Source of the DNA: Gnomoniopsis sp. IMI 355080
Taxonomy: Eukaryota > Ascomycota > Sordariomycetes > Diaporthales > Gnomoniaceae
Direction: 5' to 3'
Assembly (NCBI GenBank): GCA_027946555.1
Contig: JAPEVC010000138.1
Location: 1 to 64,000 of the forward strand
Length of the DNA stretch: 64,000 bases
The translations under genes and the position numbers were made by a program. Within the stretch, counting starts at the first letter, position 1, and each line of letters begins with the position of its first letter. The notes below the pieces were generated by a model. The model saw only the letters and a program-made list of their open reading frames with translations. It ran no database searches and had not been told where the DNA came from. Below are positions 26,556 to 38,500 of the stretch, one piece after another.

Positions 26556-26640
26556 CGTTTCTGGCGTATTGAAGGGTTATGATTTTGTGGTTAAGGAATC
26601 AACGAACTCTTTCTCAGAGGCAGAGGGCTGGAGCACAGCT

Positions 26641-26647
26641 TTATATA
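26641..26647 (-). promoter_or_regulatory. TATA box of the GH7 gene
   Basis: TATATAA on the minus strand, about 86 bp upstream of the ATG at 26555. This is a normal distance for a strongly induced fungal cellulase gene. A CTGGGG (27255-27260), which matches the SYGGRG CreA/Cre1 consensus, lies about 700 bp upstream. No GGCTAA-type XlnR/Xyr1 site is seen close by. Confidence 0.6.
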
Positions 26648-29600
26648 GAATATGGACCGCATATGGCTTCAAAAACGGCTTCATGGCATCCAAATGTAAA
26701 TCATATTTCCAAATACGGAAGTGCGGTAACAACGGAGTGAATATAAATGAATGTACCATTGCTTCACAACAGGTGGAAAGGACCGAAGGCCCGATATCCG
26801 GACAATTACTCGTGAATCCTTGAAGTTCAGGGGCGGAAGGGAGAGGTTTTAGTAGACTTGGCGCTGTCAGGGCGTCAATGGTCATTACATGTGGCGAAAG
26901 CGCTGTTGTTGATAATACCCATGGAGATGATGTGAACCAATGCAGCCAAGATCGTAGCAACAGGCAGTGTGACTGCATACAGGCGCACTCATGACCCGGG
27001 CACGGAGCCGAAGAAGGCTCTCGATATTAGGGATAGTTTCAGATCCACCGTTACACTCGCGCCAGTATTTAGAAAGAGCAATATCAAGAACCAATGCGGT
27101 TGATCAGGGGAGCCGCATGTAATATAGTATAAATCTTTGTCATTGGGTGAGAGTTGAACCGGCTTTATGCACGTGCAGACAGGTTTACCGAGTTCCGAGA
27201 CTGATCTAAGAGAGCTGAGGCTTTCGGACCGTTTGAGATGCAAGCACTCGCTATCTGGGGCTTCTAATGTATGCGCAAGTTGGCCTGATGTCTGGAACAA
27301 GCAAAAGGATACGGCCAAGAGCGGATTGCTTCTACCACATCAAGGGCCGTGTGGTGCAGACGAGCATATCACATTCAGCGACGTGAGAACATGCTTGCCT
27401 CGACTTTTGGTATCTGAGGAAAGGTAAACCAATGGGCTGTGTGCATCGAGCTCTGACAGGTTGGGATCCGGTTGAACCGGTGCATTTAGCTAGCCACCTG
27501 ATTTTACTCAGATATATGCATGTCGGCGTACCTGAATATAGATTCAAGATCTCTAGATGAATTCACTTTAATTATCAGGCCAAATGGTGTCTTGAAACCG
27601 GGACTACGCGAAAGCATCAGGCACTCACCATGGTTGTCCAGAATGCATTTCGAGACACATTTGAAAAGACCTAGGTATTTACTCAACCTCATTTCAACAT
27701 GGATGAACTCCTCGTTGTTGTAGCTTCCGGGTGATCTACATGAGTTGGTATCATGGCAGCCTATTGGATCAGACGGCAGGGGGCCGACATCAGACGTTCA
27801 ATTAAAGTTGGAATCTTAACTGTAAATCTCCCGCTGGACCCTGATTGGCGTCCATTCCTCGTACCACGATATTCCGCAAGTCAGACCTGAATGCCGCGGC
27901 GCGTGCCTTGATGGCACAGAGCCGGACTCACTTGGCATTATGGGGTACATCATGACACTGTGGGGAAGAGGGCTAAGAGGGAGCTTGTCACACCTTGGCA
28001 TTCTGTTAATGGCAGGTTGACAGCTCGAGTAGCGCAGTACTACGTAGCTAACGTATTTGGTAGATTGGAGTCGAGAAGTCTACCTAGTCGACTGTCGTAT
28101 TGTAACGCGGAGTGTGGTCGCGCCGATCACCAAGAAGAGGCAAGGTCGTTTCCAAGAAATGAATGGAGCCTTCATGCCTCAGGGCTTGACCTTGCATCAC
28201 CGTTGGCGGCTAAAACACAATTATCCGTTCTTGCTTGGCGGGTCCCACTTATGGTATATTCAGACGAACGACCGACACTCTCTACAACTTCAGATAAGTC
28301 ACCACGAAATATTTGTCCACCATGGTTCCTAGTCTCGTCCCTCAGGTAAAGAATCAAGTGGAAATGTTCTAAAAAGACGATGAATCGATCGCGATGAAGT
28401 TCATGGTCATGTAAAATCTTCGCATCCCTACAATCAGGTCGCACCCAGGCTCTGTCGAAAGTTATTTGCGCGATCCCTCCGAAGGGATATAACGAAATAA
28501 TAAAACTTATTTGCCGCAATTACACATAGGATTTCGTCCCTAGGTCTTTCAGATTCACAACCTCAAGATCCGAACCGCGTCGAAAAGAGCGTGGGCCATA
28601 TTTCGGTAACGCAAGGGCGCGTCATCGTGGTATTGTGCACATGGACACTGTGTACAGTCAAGACCCAACAATTACAGATGATGGTCTCAATTGCTGGACA
28701 AAAGACTACCCCCAGGCCTTCAGGGCTGATAAGGGTTGTACTGTTAGAGAAAATACTCTCAATGTGTATCGGCAATTGATGTGAGAAGATTTGACTGGTA
28801 TGTATCAGTCACTGGTCAGAGTTGACATAAATTCACACAATCAGGCATGGGCAGCATTCAGTTTCGGAACGTCCTCGCCCTGGGATCCATATTGGAGGAT
28901 CACTATGGAGAACTCCACCTTTGCAACATTACTACATGACACAAGAACGGACAGTCCCGTGTTCCTTATTTTGTACGACGATTCACGCATTCCCCTCTGC
29001 TGTATGCTCTGGAGACGAGTCCTGCATGCTGAGGGGCTTTGTGCGTGGAGGGCGTTGAGATTCGCTGTGCTATCTTCGAATTAAAGGCCATAGTTCCTAC
29101 ACCAGGAGTCCAAGTCTAACAAGTCAGGATACAGTACACTATCGTCTGGACAGTTCGATGCGCAACCTGTTTGGTGTGTGATCTGGTCGCTCAGGAGATA
29201 CCATGCCTACCGTAAACATCACGACTGCTTCAAGTCAATTTGACCGTGGTCACACAACACACCATTATTCATCAGTCACGATCCACCGACGTTGACAGGC
29301 TCACAGCCTCTTTTGCGGAACCATGGATATTTTTACCATCTCACACAAAGGAAGAGTCATGTTCACGGTATCTAATTTCCAGCATGAGTGGAATACCACT
29401 TGATGGTATCAGCCCGATCGGGTTCAAGCTGTAAGCTTCAGGACTCCTTCTGTGGTGATACCCCAAACTTACCAGAAATGCTCAAAAGGGCACTCGGCTG
29501 TGCTGCTCAGATGGATTCATGGGTCCCGGAACAGACTGCGTTCCGTGCCCTTATTGGACTGAGCGGCACAGCGGCAAGAAGCGAGCTTCACATCATTATG

Positions 29601-30093
29601 GTCTAAATTGTGGAACTTCCATAATTGCTGACATAGTCACTATTCGAATGCAAAGGGAAAAAAAGGACATCGTCTTGATGTGTCTAACAGACTTCCTTGC
29701 ACTCCGAATAAAGAAGCCTTTGGAAAGATCAAGCTCACTTTCTAATCCCGGATGCAGGTCTCTGTGTTCGATAGCAACGATATGAGTACATCTGTGTATC
29801 AATCCTGGACACATATGGCGGCACATCTCATGTACCCGTATTCTGTGGCATAAATCCGTGTGGTATCTGATGCTGTTGGAAGGGGCAGGGTACTGAGTCG
29901 CGACAGTTGCATGTTCACTGTCAGCCCCTTCGGCACTGCCTGTGATATCCATCATGAAGGGGTTGAAGCCACGCGTGATGGAGACATACACAATGTTGAA
30001 CATAGTATGAGAGTACTGATTGTATGCTGCTTGTGTTGTCACAACTTTGTAGAATGGTAGGATAGCTGACCTCAGTAGGCGTAGAGGTTTTCA

Positions 30094-30100
30094 TATATAA
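30094..30100 (+). promoter_or_regulatory. TATA box of the 12-Cys secreted protein gene
   Basis: TATATAA lies 173-179 bp upstream of the ATG at 30273. A CA/CT-rich leader with repeated ATC/CATCA follows, typical of highly expressed fungal genes. Confidence 0.6.
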
Positions 30101-30272
30101 ACTTCGATCTCACCCCGTCAATCACCAATACAATCCATCATCATCAGCATCAGCAGTCTTCACTTCCAAACCACCAACTACATTCTTTCACTTATCCTGT
30201 GACCGGGTCACTCTTTGCTTCTTTCACACTCCTTGCCCTTCCACCATACAACTCAACAACCAATCCTTCAAG

Positions 30273-30862
30273 ATGCAGTTCTCTCAGATCTTCGCTGTCA
30301 TTGCCATTGCCGGCTCTGCCGTGGCTGTTCCTAACCACAACGTCGAGCTCGCTAAGCGCACTTGCTGGGAGCTCAGCGGCGAGGCTTTGACCATCTGCCA
30401 GGATGCTTGCAAGGCTGTCTGCGTATGTTCTCCTGGGCTGAAGTATCCATCTCAGACTTGACCTGCGAATTTGTACAAGCCCACTTCTCTTCTAACATGT
30501 TTTGTCCTTTTAGGCCGCCGCCAGTCTCGGTCTTGCTACCACTGCTTGCAGCGAGGCTTGCGATCTCTCCAACTTGAAGCGTGACGAGGTCCCCCAGATT
30601 GAGGCCCGTGCAGGCACTGCCGTGGCTCAGATTACCAACATCGACGCCGTCGACCTGAATGTCGATGCCAGCGTTGGCCGCGATGCCTGTGTGGTCGCTT
30701 GCGAGGTCACCTGCAACTCTACTGTTCTGGCTCTGATTCAGACTGAGTGCCTCGAGAAATGCGTCAGTAACTTCCTAGCCAGCAAAGGGAACCCCCCTCC
30801 AGCCAGATAATTGTACTGACTATGTTACCACTTTATAGAAGGGCCTCTGCCCCAGCTCTTAA
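30273..30862 (+). CDS. Small secreted 12-cysteine protein with duplicated CX3CX3C pattern, three exons
   Basis: Preferred model: 30273-30422, 30514-30762, 30839-30862, giving 140 residues. The signal peptide is residues 1-18, then a short pro-like segment ending in KR at 28-29. Cysteines are at 31, 42, 46, 50, 62, 66 and 109, 113, 117, 129, 133, 137. Five of the first set recur at a constant offset of 67, so the protein has two copies of C-x3-C-x3-C-x11-C-x3-C. A second dibasic KR (72-73) lies between the copies. Without splicing the last intron (GTCAGT donor, TACTGAC branch point, TATAG acceptor) the frame would end at 30810 with an odd 11 cysteines. Splicing adds CKGLC, which completes the pattern and makes 12. 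The spacing suggests disulfide-stapled helices. The function is unknown; an effector, antimicrobial or Kex2-processed peptide role is possible. Confidence 0.78.
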
Positions 30863-31924
30863 AGTCGATGGCTGGATTGTTAAGCTTCTATCTTCTTGTT
30901 CGCGGGCAGTTGGCCTCTGAGAGGATTCAATGCAGGGCTTGAGGACGCTGTTTTGTTGATATGAGGGCTCATTTCGTGTCTTATTTCTGTAAAGTTTAAA
31001 TGATGTATACTGTCAATTGATTTGCTGAGCATTACAAACGAAGTTCTGTACGTTGCCTTGACACCTGGGATGCTTTGAGATTGTGTGGGCGTGTGAGCAT
31101 TTGGACGACTTTTCTTTCCCAAATCGCCTGCGAGGACACGAGCCTTGGGATGAACGAGCACTGAGAATGAACACTCATTCGAAGAATTTGCATAACTGGA
31201 AACGACCAGACATTGCAGTCGCAAGTTTCGCGCGACAGGACTGTTCAACTTCCATTTTCTTATCAATTCATATTCCAAGTTCAAGTTCTTGATCTCAAGA
31301 CTTCTCGCCCGCCAGCATTGCACCTCACGGTCGATGTGTCCAAATCGAGAGTCATGGTGTTTCCACTCCGCGGCTCTGCCAACCCCGGACTATACTCTCA
31401 TTCACTTGGATCCCCTGCACACTCGCCACGTGGATTGTGCAGATCTTTGTTCGCCTTTCAGATGATTAGAGTACAGCCCTGAGCGATACTGCGTCCCTGA
31501 ATGACTGACTTATATTTTGCACGTATATGTGCATATGCACATCAACTGTTGAGGATAATAAGAATAAGCATTAAAAGTGTTTCTAAAATTGAATGCTCGC
31601 AAGGTGACTTGTCGATCGATGGTCTTGGTAGAAGCTACCCCTTAATCTAATCCATGTAGATACGATTCGGTTGGCGGCAGCGTGTCGTTCAGCCCCGGTT
31701 TTCTTAATGCAAACTCAAAGGTGGAACATATGGGCCTTCACCGCAGGTCGACGTCAGTTCGAACACCTGTTCCTTTCCAGCTCATCCACTTCAGCTAGGT
31801 CCTACCCCGGAGACGACACTTCGGACGAGATTCATATCAATTCGACGCCATCCTTCGTCTTCCCTTTCACCTACCACCACTACAACGCACCGACTACAAC
31901 GCACCGACGCACAACGACACCACC
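30863..31924. other. Intergenic, 1.1 kb
   Basis: Terminator of the 12-Cys gene and promoter of the vWA-like gene. A perfect 14-bp tandem repeat (CTACAACGCACCGA twice, 31880-31907) sits in the leader just before the ATG at 31925. No other coding signal is seen. Confidence 0.5.
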
Positions 31925-32689
31925 ATGGCTGACTTTGATACCAGCGAGTACGATGAGAAGCTCGCGTACTTGCGTGCCTTCGAGACCATCTTTCTGGTCG
32001 ACGATTCCGCCGCTATGACTCCTTACTGGGATCAAGTCAAGGAGCTGCTTGACCATATTGCGCCCATCTGTGCGAAGCACGACCCGGACGGCATTGATCT
32101 GTATTTCGTCAATCACCGACCCAAGGGCTATATCGAGTTTCTGCCAGGCCAGTCTGTGCGCAAATCAGGTTACCGCCGCATCGGCGGCTTCACACAGCTG
32201 CAGACCAAGGATAGTGTCGCGCAGGTCTTCACAAACGTCAAGCCCAGCGGCAAGTGCAATTTGGGGGCGCGTCTGAGCAAGCTGCTGGGCTGGTATTGCA
32301 GCAAGGTGAAGAAGGACACCGAATTCAGCGGGTGGAATCTCATCGTCCTCACCGCGGGCAAATTCGACGACGACGTCAAGGCACCCCTGGCCGACACGGC
32401 CAAGAAACTGGATGAGATGCAGACCCCCGCTCATCAGCTTGGCATTCAGCTGCTTCAACTCGGCAACGATGATGCCGTGCGCAATGCATTTCAGTATCTT
32501 GATGACGAGTTGCACCGGACGACAAAAACTAGGGACATTATTGATGCAACTTCAATGGGCACCAGCAGCGAGCTGGGAGCTGACGATATGCTGAAGGTCG
32601 TTTTGGGCGGCGTAGTAAAGAAGCTGGATGAGTGCAAGAAGGCCGTGCCAGATCATATCCCCGAGAAGCACGTTGATTTGGATGATTGA
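31925..32689 (+). CDS. von Willebrand factor A-like domain protein, single exon
   Basis: 254 residues, starting at an ATG in a strong context (CACCATGG). Near the N-terminus FLVDDSAAM occupies the place of the metal-ion-dependent adhesion site. The canonical DxSxS has become DxSxA, so metal binding may be weakened. The rest fits an alpha/beta vWA fold: IDLYFVNH, an LIVLTAG strand near residue 140, and LGIQLLQLG. There is no signal peptide or membrane span, so it is probably cytosolic. Fungal stand-alone vWA proteins of this kind often sit near ubiquitin or heterokaryon-related genes, but nothing here shows that. It converges with the 2EXR-like gene. The role is unknown; a protein-protein adaptor is the family expectation. 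Confidence 0.82.
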   Translation: MADFDTSEYDEKLAYLRAFETIFLVDDSAAMTPYWDQVKELLDHIAPICAKHDPDGIDLYFVNHRPKGYIEFLPGQSVRKSGYRRIGGFTQLQTKDSVAQVFTNVKPSGKCNLGARLSKLLGWYCSKVKKDTEFSGWNLIVLTAGKFDDDVKAPLADTAKKLDEMQTPAHQLGIQLLQLGNDDAVRNAFQYLDDELHRTTKTRDIIDATSMGTSSELGADDMLKVVLGGVVKKLDECKKAVPDHIPEKHVDLDD

Positions 32690-32926
32690 GTGACAAAACA
32701 GCTTCAAAACGGGGCTATGGTGGAAAAATTTATATGGAAAGCTTGCAGTACTTATGTTCGAACTTCACGTTGATAGCATAGTGACTCGCCTCATCCGTCA
32801 CACGTTGATAAGCACATAAAATGAAAAGGATGGAAGACAAACAGCGGATTTGACAGATTGGACACTCGATTGGGATTGTCTAGATCGTTGACAAATGCAG
32901 TATGGTAACGGCACGTAGTACAGGCC

Positions 32927-32950
32927 GGGTACCTACCTACCTAGGTACCC
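32927..32950. repeat. Inverted repeat of the TACCTAGGTA class between convergent genes
   Basis: Arms GGGTACCTA and TAGGTACCC (9 bp, perfect) flank a 6-nt CCTACC spacer. The element lies 9 bp beyond the stop codon of the 2EXR-like gene, within its expected 3' UTR. Related palindromes recur elsewhere in the window. Confidence 0.7.
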
Positions 32951-32958
32951 ATCCTTAT

Positions 32959-33840
32959 TCAAGCAGCCAGGAACGGAGAAGAAGGGTTGTCTTTCCTTGA
33001 CTCTCCCGTGAGCGCCAAAGAGATTTCAGGCCACTCTTTGTCCTGAGACTTGACGATGACATCCAAGTCCTGCCAAATAGCTCGGTTCTGAGACACGATA
33101 AAATCGGCAGCCTTACCAGCAGTGACATAGTGCAGCTCATCCCAAACCAGATGCTTACGAATGCTAGGACTAGAGTCCTCATTAATCAGAATGATAAGCT
33201 CCTCACACTGGCAATACTCGCAGATAATCATAGATAATAGATCCTGAAGGCCCAGAGAATCCATGGCTATATCATGCAAACCGTCATCAACATATTGCCC
33301 CAGCCCATGGCAGAGAAACTCTTCGAGGGACTCCAGCGAAATCATCAAACGACGGATACGCCCCTCGTCCCCGCGCACTTTGCGACACGCTTGATGAAAG
33401 GTTCTATCGTGGAGAAAATCAAACAAATTAGCGGGGAGACAGAATACGTCTGAGTGGAGGGACAGGTCCAGCCCATCATCCATCAGCTCGGGGCAGTAAC
33501 GGACAGGATCCCATACAGGATTGTTGTGCAGGAAACGTTTTCCGACGCTTGCTCCACTTGGGCAGATATGGAGAAGATCTTTGGCCAGCCTATGAGGGTT
33601 CTCCTGCTGGAGTTGTGTACGATTGAGAATGGTTAGCTCCCACCCTGTTGCAATTCCACTGGTGACAGGTTCAAAACACGGCGCTAACTTTGTGGCGAGG
33701 AGTACAACTCTAGGACCGGCCAGAGCCTTCTCAAGTATCTGCAATTGTAACTCCATTGGGAGCAATGGGAACATTGAAAAGACTTTGAGCCGATCATCGA
33801 AGGCTGGCAAAGTTTGGAAAGATGGAGACGGAACTTGCAT
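32959..33840 (-). CDS. 2EXR-like domain protein, single exon
   Basis: 293 residues from the ATG at 33840. The segment FPLLPMELQLQILEKALAGP followed by RVVLL fits the start of the fungal 2EXR domain: F-x-LP-x-ELR-like helix, then P-RVV. 2EXR proteins are abundant, mostly uncharacterised ascomycete proteins, sometimes listed as F-box-like. The C-terminal two-thirds are acidic and alpha-helical, with two CxxC-like positions (CEYCQCEE). No signal peptide is seen. It overlaps nothing and converges with the vWA gene. The 2EXR call rests on the N-terminal motif only. Confidence 0.72.
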   Translation of the reverse strand: MQVPSPSFQTLPAFDDRLKVFSMFPLLPMELQLQILEKALAGPRVVLLATKLAPCFEPVTSGIATGWELTILNRTQLQQENPHRLAKDLLHICPSGASVGKRFLHNNPVWDPVRYCPELMDDGLDLSLHSDVFCLPANLFDFLHDRTFHQACRKVRGDEGRIRRLMISLESLEEFLCHGLGQYVDDGLHDIAMDSLGLQDLLSMIICEYCQCEELIILINEDSSPSIRKHLVWDELHYVTAGKAADFIVSQNRAIWQDLDVIVKSQDKEWPEISLALTGESRKDNPSSPFLAA

Positions 33841-35122
33841 AGCTTCTTCAAGACCAGCAACCTCACAGCTGCGAGTGGTCTCAACCTTTACCTTCTTTGC
33901 CTAGAAATTCCGACTGAGTTGATTATCGGACTTTCTCTTCGAATTCGCAGTCATGCTTAGGGGTTTTCGTAAATAGAATCAAGGTTGAGATGTATGTACT
34001 GTATCTGGCTGGAGAAGTATGAGTCGAAATTGGTGCTGAATGGCTTTGTTGAACCGAGTTAGAGAATGCAATTGTTTGACGGACTGGGAGTCTGCCTAAA
34101 TGTCAAAGCTATCACAAAGCGTCTCCCGAGGTCCGTTAGCCACAATGGACTATTGTTGTCGAACAGCATGTTCAGCGGAGAGTTCAGCTCTTTGTTACTG
34201 AGCTTCCTGTGTATTGTTCTCTTGAACACATCGAGTTTTGAGCAACGGCTCCTTGAAATCCATGATCTATGGTCACATTTGTGATATTACCTGGAATTTC
34301 CGCTACAGTTCTTTGAGCGGTACAAATCATACGTCATTTTCTGGAAATAAAGATCGCTACCGTGCGCCAGCTGTGACAATGACTTCAAGCTTCCCGACTA
34401 TAGTTGATCTGAACGTCCGGACTGTAACGAAAATCCATTGCTGATGGTCAAACTTGCTGGATTAGAAGAGCCCTTGCAAGACTCTTGGCCGATCTCGCCA
34501 ACGATCATCGTGGGGCTGGTTGACAGTTTGACGTGACAAAAGCAATAACAAGCTTCAATTCTTGCGGCTTGACCCGGAAGTTAGACTGCTCACAGCGACG
34601 GAGATCGAGTAGGTATCCGGTAGTTACAGAGGCAATGACAGTACCTGGTTTTTAGATATGTGAACCCCGAGGCAGCAGTGACATCCGAGAGGGGGCCTTC
34701 AAGGTCTTCGGAACCGCTAAGGGAGATAGAAATGTCAAGCCAAGAGAATTGAGAGTACCTAACCTGTCATAGCAGAGAATATCCCGGTATCACAATGACC
34801 ATGTGTACATCTATGGAGACCGAGGCACAGGTACATTGTCACAGTCAGGTGACCACCTGAGCAGCACTCTGATGCTAACGAAATCCGAGCATTCAAGTCG
34901 GTGTGCTTGCAAGACCTTCAAGAACCTCGGAATATTTGAGAACGAACTTCAAATATTGTTTAGGTTCATCTCTATTGTATCATACCGGTCAATGTCTGTT
35001 TTGAGTGAATACTTTCTAGGAGTGCGAGTAGCTCAAATGTCCCATCCCAATCGTTTCGATTGCCACAAGCGATGGACTCTCCACGTTGCAAAGCATTTCA
35101 TCCACACATGCCATCCACTTAA
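33841..35122. other. Intergenic, 1.3 kb
   Basis: Upstream of the 2EXR-like gene (-) and downstream of the small secreted gene (-). Only short frames are present and none is convincing. Confidence 0.45.
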
Positions 35123-35518
35123 CTAATGACCGTTGCCGATCATGGCTCTAAGTCTGTCGATATTGTTCTCTTTCATGCCAGAAATCTGACCTCCAGTGCA
35201 GGGACTGTAGAATGTAGCCTTCGCCCACTTGCTCCACTTGTCGCCATACTTGTTGAAACCGTCTTGGGCCTTTCCACAACAATTCTCAGTAACCGAGTCG
35301 AATGTGATAATGCCATTTTGCTCGTCAGAGTAGTCGGCCTTCCACGTCGGGTCCTTCTTGATGCATTTGAGCATACCCTTCAGAGCACCCAAACCAGGAA
35401 AGTTGTTGATGTCCTCCACAACGTCCTGTATTCCGAAAGTCTCGGGCTCAGCAGTGCGTGCAACATGGGCGGTGGCAAAGGCAGCCAAAGTACCAAGGAG
35501 GATGACAGAGAGCTTCAT
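35123..35518 (-). CDS. Small secreted 4-cysteine protein, single exon
   Basis: 131 residues when started at the ATG at 35518. An upstream in-frame codon would add nine polar residues in front of the signal peptide, so the shorter start is preferred. MKLSVILLGTLAAFATAHVA is a clear secretion signal. The mature protein has four cysteines (52, 80, 81, 107), is charged, and has an aromatic patch KWSKWAKATFY. Size, secretion and cysteines fit a candidate effector or an apoplastic protein. I recognise no family. No intron is needed. Confidence 0.7.
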   Translation of the reverse strand: MKLSVILLGTLAAFATAHVARTAEPETFGIQDVVEDINNFPGLGALKGMLKCIKKDPTWKADYSDEQNGIITFDSVTENCCGKAQDGFNKYGDKWSKWAKATFYSPCTGGQISGMKENNIDRLRAMIGNGH

Positions 35519-38500
35519 AGTGATGGTCGTGGGTTGGCTGCCCAAGAAGAGTCAAATTTGGTTCGGCCCGAGGATTGTTCTTTCACTTCGTGGGTATAGA
35601 GACGCAAAGAACGATGAAGATGTGAGAACAAGTTGCCAGTGGGCACCGTGAACGTGGGGATGATGTAGAAACCGGGTTTGAGGAGGGACGCTGCTGAGTT
35701 ATCTGACTGTATGAGTTGGGAACGGGACGGCAGCACGAATGAGTTCCAAAATCCAAGGAATGGTACTTCACATCAAGATCAGTCTTCGCCCTGGGGTAGC
35801 GCGTACATCAAGTGTATGAAGTCGCGTGCTGACAGGACATGGACAGAGAAAAGAGGTGCTTACCAGAGAGCAGATCAGGCCACGAGGAGACAGTGTAAGA
35901 TTCGAGTGACAGATGTTTTGAAGCAAAGAAGACAGTTGCCAGTATCAAGCAGCGAACGATGCGTCAAATGACAATGTGGCGGTGCCAAAAGACTGCTTTG
36001 AAGTTGAGAAGACTCAGACAAGAGAAGAGCGTGTTTATTTTCTTCAAGCCAAAAAGAGCAGGAGAAGAGGCTGGTGGTGGCACGCAGTTCTTTCCATAGC
36101 TCGCTCACATGGCTTGTAACTTCCTGTCATAGAACAGAGGGGCGATATTGAATACTACGGATGAGTAGAATTTGGTAGTCACGGCCGCTTGTGCAGAAGG
36201 AGACGATCCATCGCGGCAATTTTGAGAGAAGCCGCGGCCGACACAAAGAAACCGACAGGGTGTTTGCAGTACCAAAGCCATGCTATGAACTGGTATCCAA
36301 AATTCTGTTACTGGAGTCAAAAGTGATGCAGGTGGTATGGTGGACCGTGAGCGTTATTCCTTATGTGTCTTTCTACTCCCCAATGAGCTAACATCATCAT
36401 GGGGTTTCCTTACCTAGGTACTGGTGGTGCTGATTGTCTTGAATTCTTCCAATCACTTCCTCTTTGTTTTGGAATTTGCTTGTGTTCTTTTGGAATCCAA
36501 CGAAAGTTGCCCCTTTCATGGCTGGACGTCATTCCCAGGTAGGCGGAGCGTCAGGCCCACTGCTTCTCCCACGGATGACCTCGTAAAGTTGAAAGAAAAG
36601 CGCCTGCGGTCTACACCCTCACCAGCATCGCAGTTGGAAGAATTAAAGAAAGGTCTGGTATGCTAGTCAGCTGCTGGAGGTCCAAAATCTACAGCTACGA
36701 CGAGCTAGCTTCTAGCTCTGACTTAGCTCCTCTTCCCTGAGCACAATGTTGCCTTTGGGAAATGAGTAATGGTGAGATTGAAAGTCTGAGGACTGGTTTT
36801 ACGTTCACGAAAAAGACAGTCTGGCCAAGCCGGAGTAGATTAGAAATCTGTAATGGCAGTGACCATCCCATCGACCAGTAAGAAACTGTAAAAGGGGCGG
36901 GCTAGTGAAGATCGGTGAAGGTTCTAGGCTACCTCACGTCAAAAGCGGACATAAACAGTGTATTAAATGGGCAAAGAGCCACTTCCGCTTTTGCGGCGTC
37001 AAGAATGAAGTTTAGCAAACGCCGGCGTCAAGACCTCTCAAAGATTTTTCGACTCATCCGACGCCCAGGAGGACTTGAACCACAGGTAGACTATAAGTCC
37101 CACTGAAACGCAAGCTCACCGGGGAGTGTCTATTCTGAAGCCTCCTACGTAGTATAAGTAGACAAAGGCTGGGAAAGGGAATGGCTCTGACGGAGAAATT
37201 TACCATCGGAGAATTCCAGCCTCCTGACGGCCAGTCAACAGCCTACCTGGGTCGCATCCCTCATACCATGGACATTTTCCTGGTCAAAATATGGGAATAA
37301 TCCGCTAATGACCGCGGGCAACGATGAGATCACATATGGTCACGTATAGTCGGAGCCATTTTTCGTACCTACTAAGTGACTCCGCTGCGACACATACCTA
37401 GGTACTCATCGCTCGCCGGCCATTGACCATTCGGACGAGAAGCATCTTTGATTCACATACACAAGAACACCCGACTTTATAACTACATCAACAATGACGT
37501 GAGGAAAGACGCGTCCCATCTTGAGATCCTGTGGCCCGAACTTTATGTATAACGGACCTTGCTCCCGCTTCATCGGATCTCATGAGTACCGCGTTTGACA
37601 TGCATGTGCATTCGTCTGAACCTCGCGTCTCGTCTATGTTCTTGAGATGGTCACTCCACATTCTGTTTTCCCTGGTCCCCCGGTCTAGAAGCCTCTCGAC
37701 GTCAGATGATGAAATCATGCCCCTTTAATCCTTTTGCGACTTCATTTGGCGCTTCATCTGACGTTGCAGGGGCGCACAGTCATGCAGGGGAATGACACAA
37801 GCGTGCGTGGCGCCAATTGACTTTTTTTTTTGCTGGATTCTTTCGAAGGCTTTCGAATAGACGTCAAGGATAAGTTTCCTCAATGTTGCGCCTCCAGCTC
37901 AGGTTGCCTACGCATTTTTCGAGGATACCTTATATAGTCTTGCGGCGATTCAGATAATATGCAGACCCCACCGATCAGCGTTAACGGATAATCGGTGCAC
38001 ATGGCGGAAATTGGAGGCTGAACATGAAACGTCGAAAAGGATGCAATAGTTACCAGCAGGATGGCATAAGGAAGGACAGGGGTAAAAAGCATCCGAATTA
38101 TCCGATTTCAACATTCGATCCCGAGGTCTATCAGCACTTGACCACATTCGGGGTCGGCCATTTCTTAAATTATGTGTCCAGAACGCATGGCGGATCTGTT
38201 AGAGTAATTCCGCTCTATACATGTTGTCTGGCTGTCAATTCTTCAACCTTGACGTCGATCGTCGATCATTGTTCACTCGGATGAACTTGTTCTTGAAACT
38301 CTCCAATATTCAGATTCCTCGAGGCGAGATGATCTCCGAAACGACAGTGTCATGTAGAAAAAGCCGAGTGGGTCTGCACACCAGCTCCGTCGCAACCTCA
38401 TGCTATCCCATGTCGTAGATCCCCGGCGGGAAAACACCAAGCTTTCTGGGGATCCCATGGATTAAAATATGAATCCCTGCGGCGGATCCACCCACACCTA

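Larger units (their letters stand above)
26556..30272. other. Intergenic, 3.7 kb, between divergent GH7 and 12-Cys protein genes
   Basis: It holds the promoters of the GH7 gene (leftward) and the cysteine-rich protein gene (rightward). In one plus-strand frame from about 28850 to 30060, stops are somewhat rarer than chance and open stretches of 60-90 codons follow each other. I cannot match it to any family, so it is at most a decayed gene. The block is more AT-rich than the genic parts. No transposon ends were seen. Confidence 0.4.

Noticed and set aside
28850..30060. Long plus-strand frame with several stops, possibly a decayed gene
   Set aside because: Stop density is only moderately lower than chance and no family wording was found, so it is not annotated.
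37060..37105. tRNA B-box-like GGTTCAAGTCC on the minus strand
   Set aside because: No matching acceptor stem, D-arm or A-box could be found in the 80 bp before it, and the T-stem does not pair.
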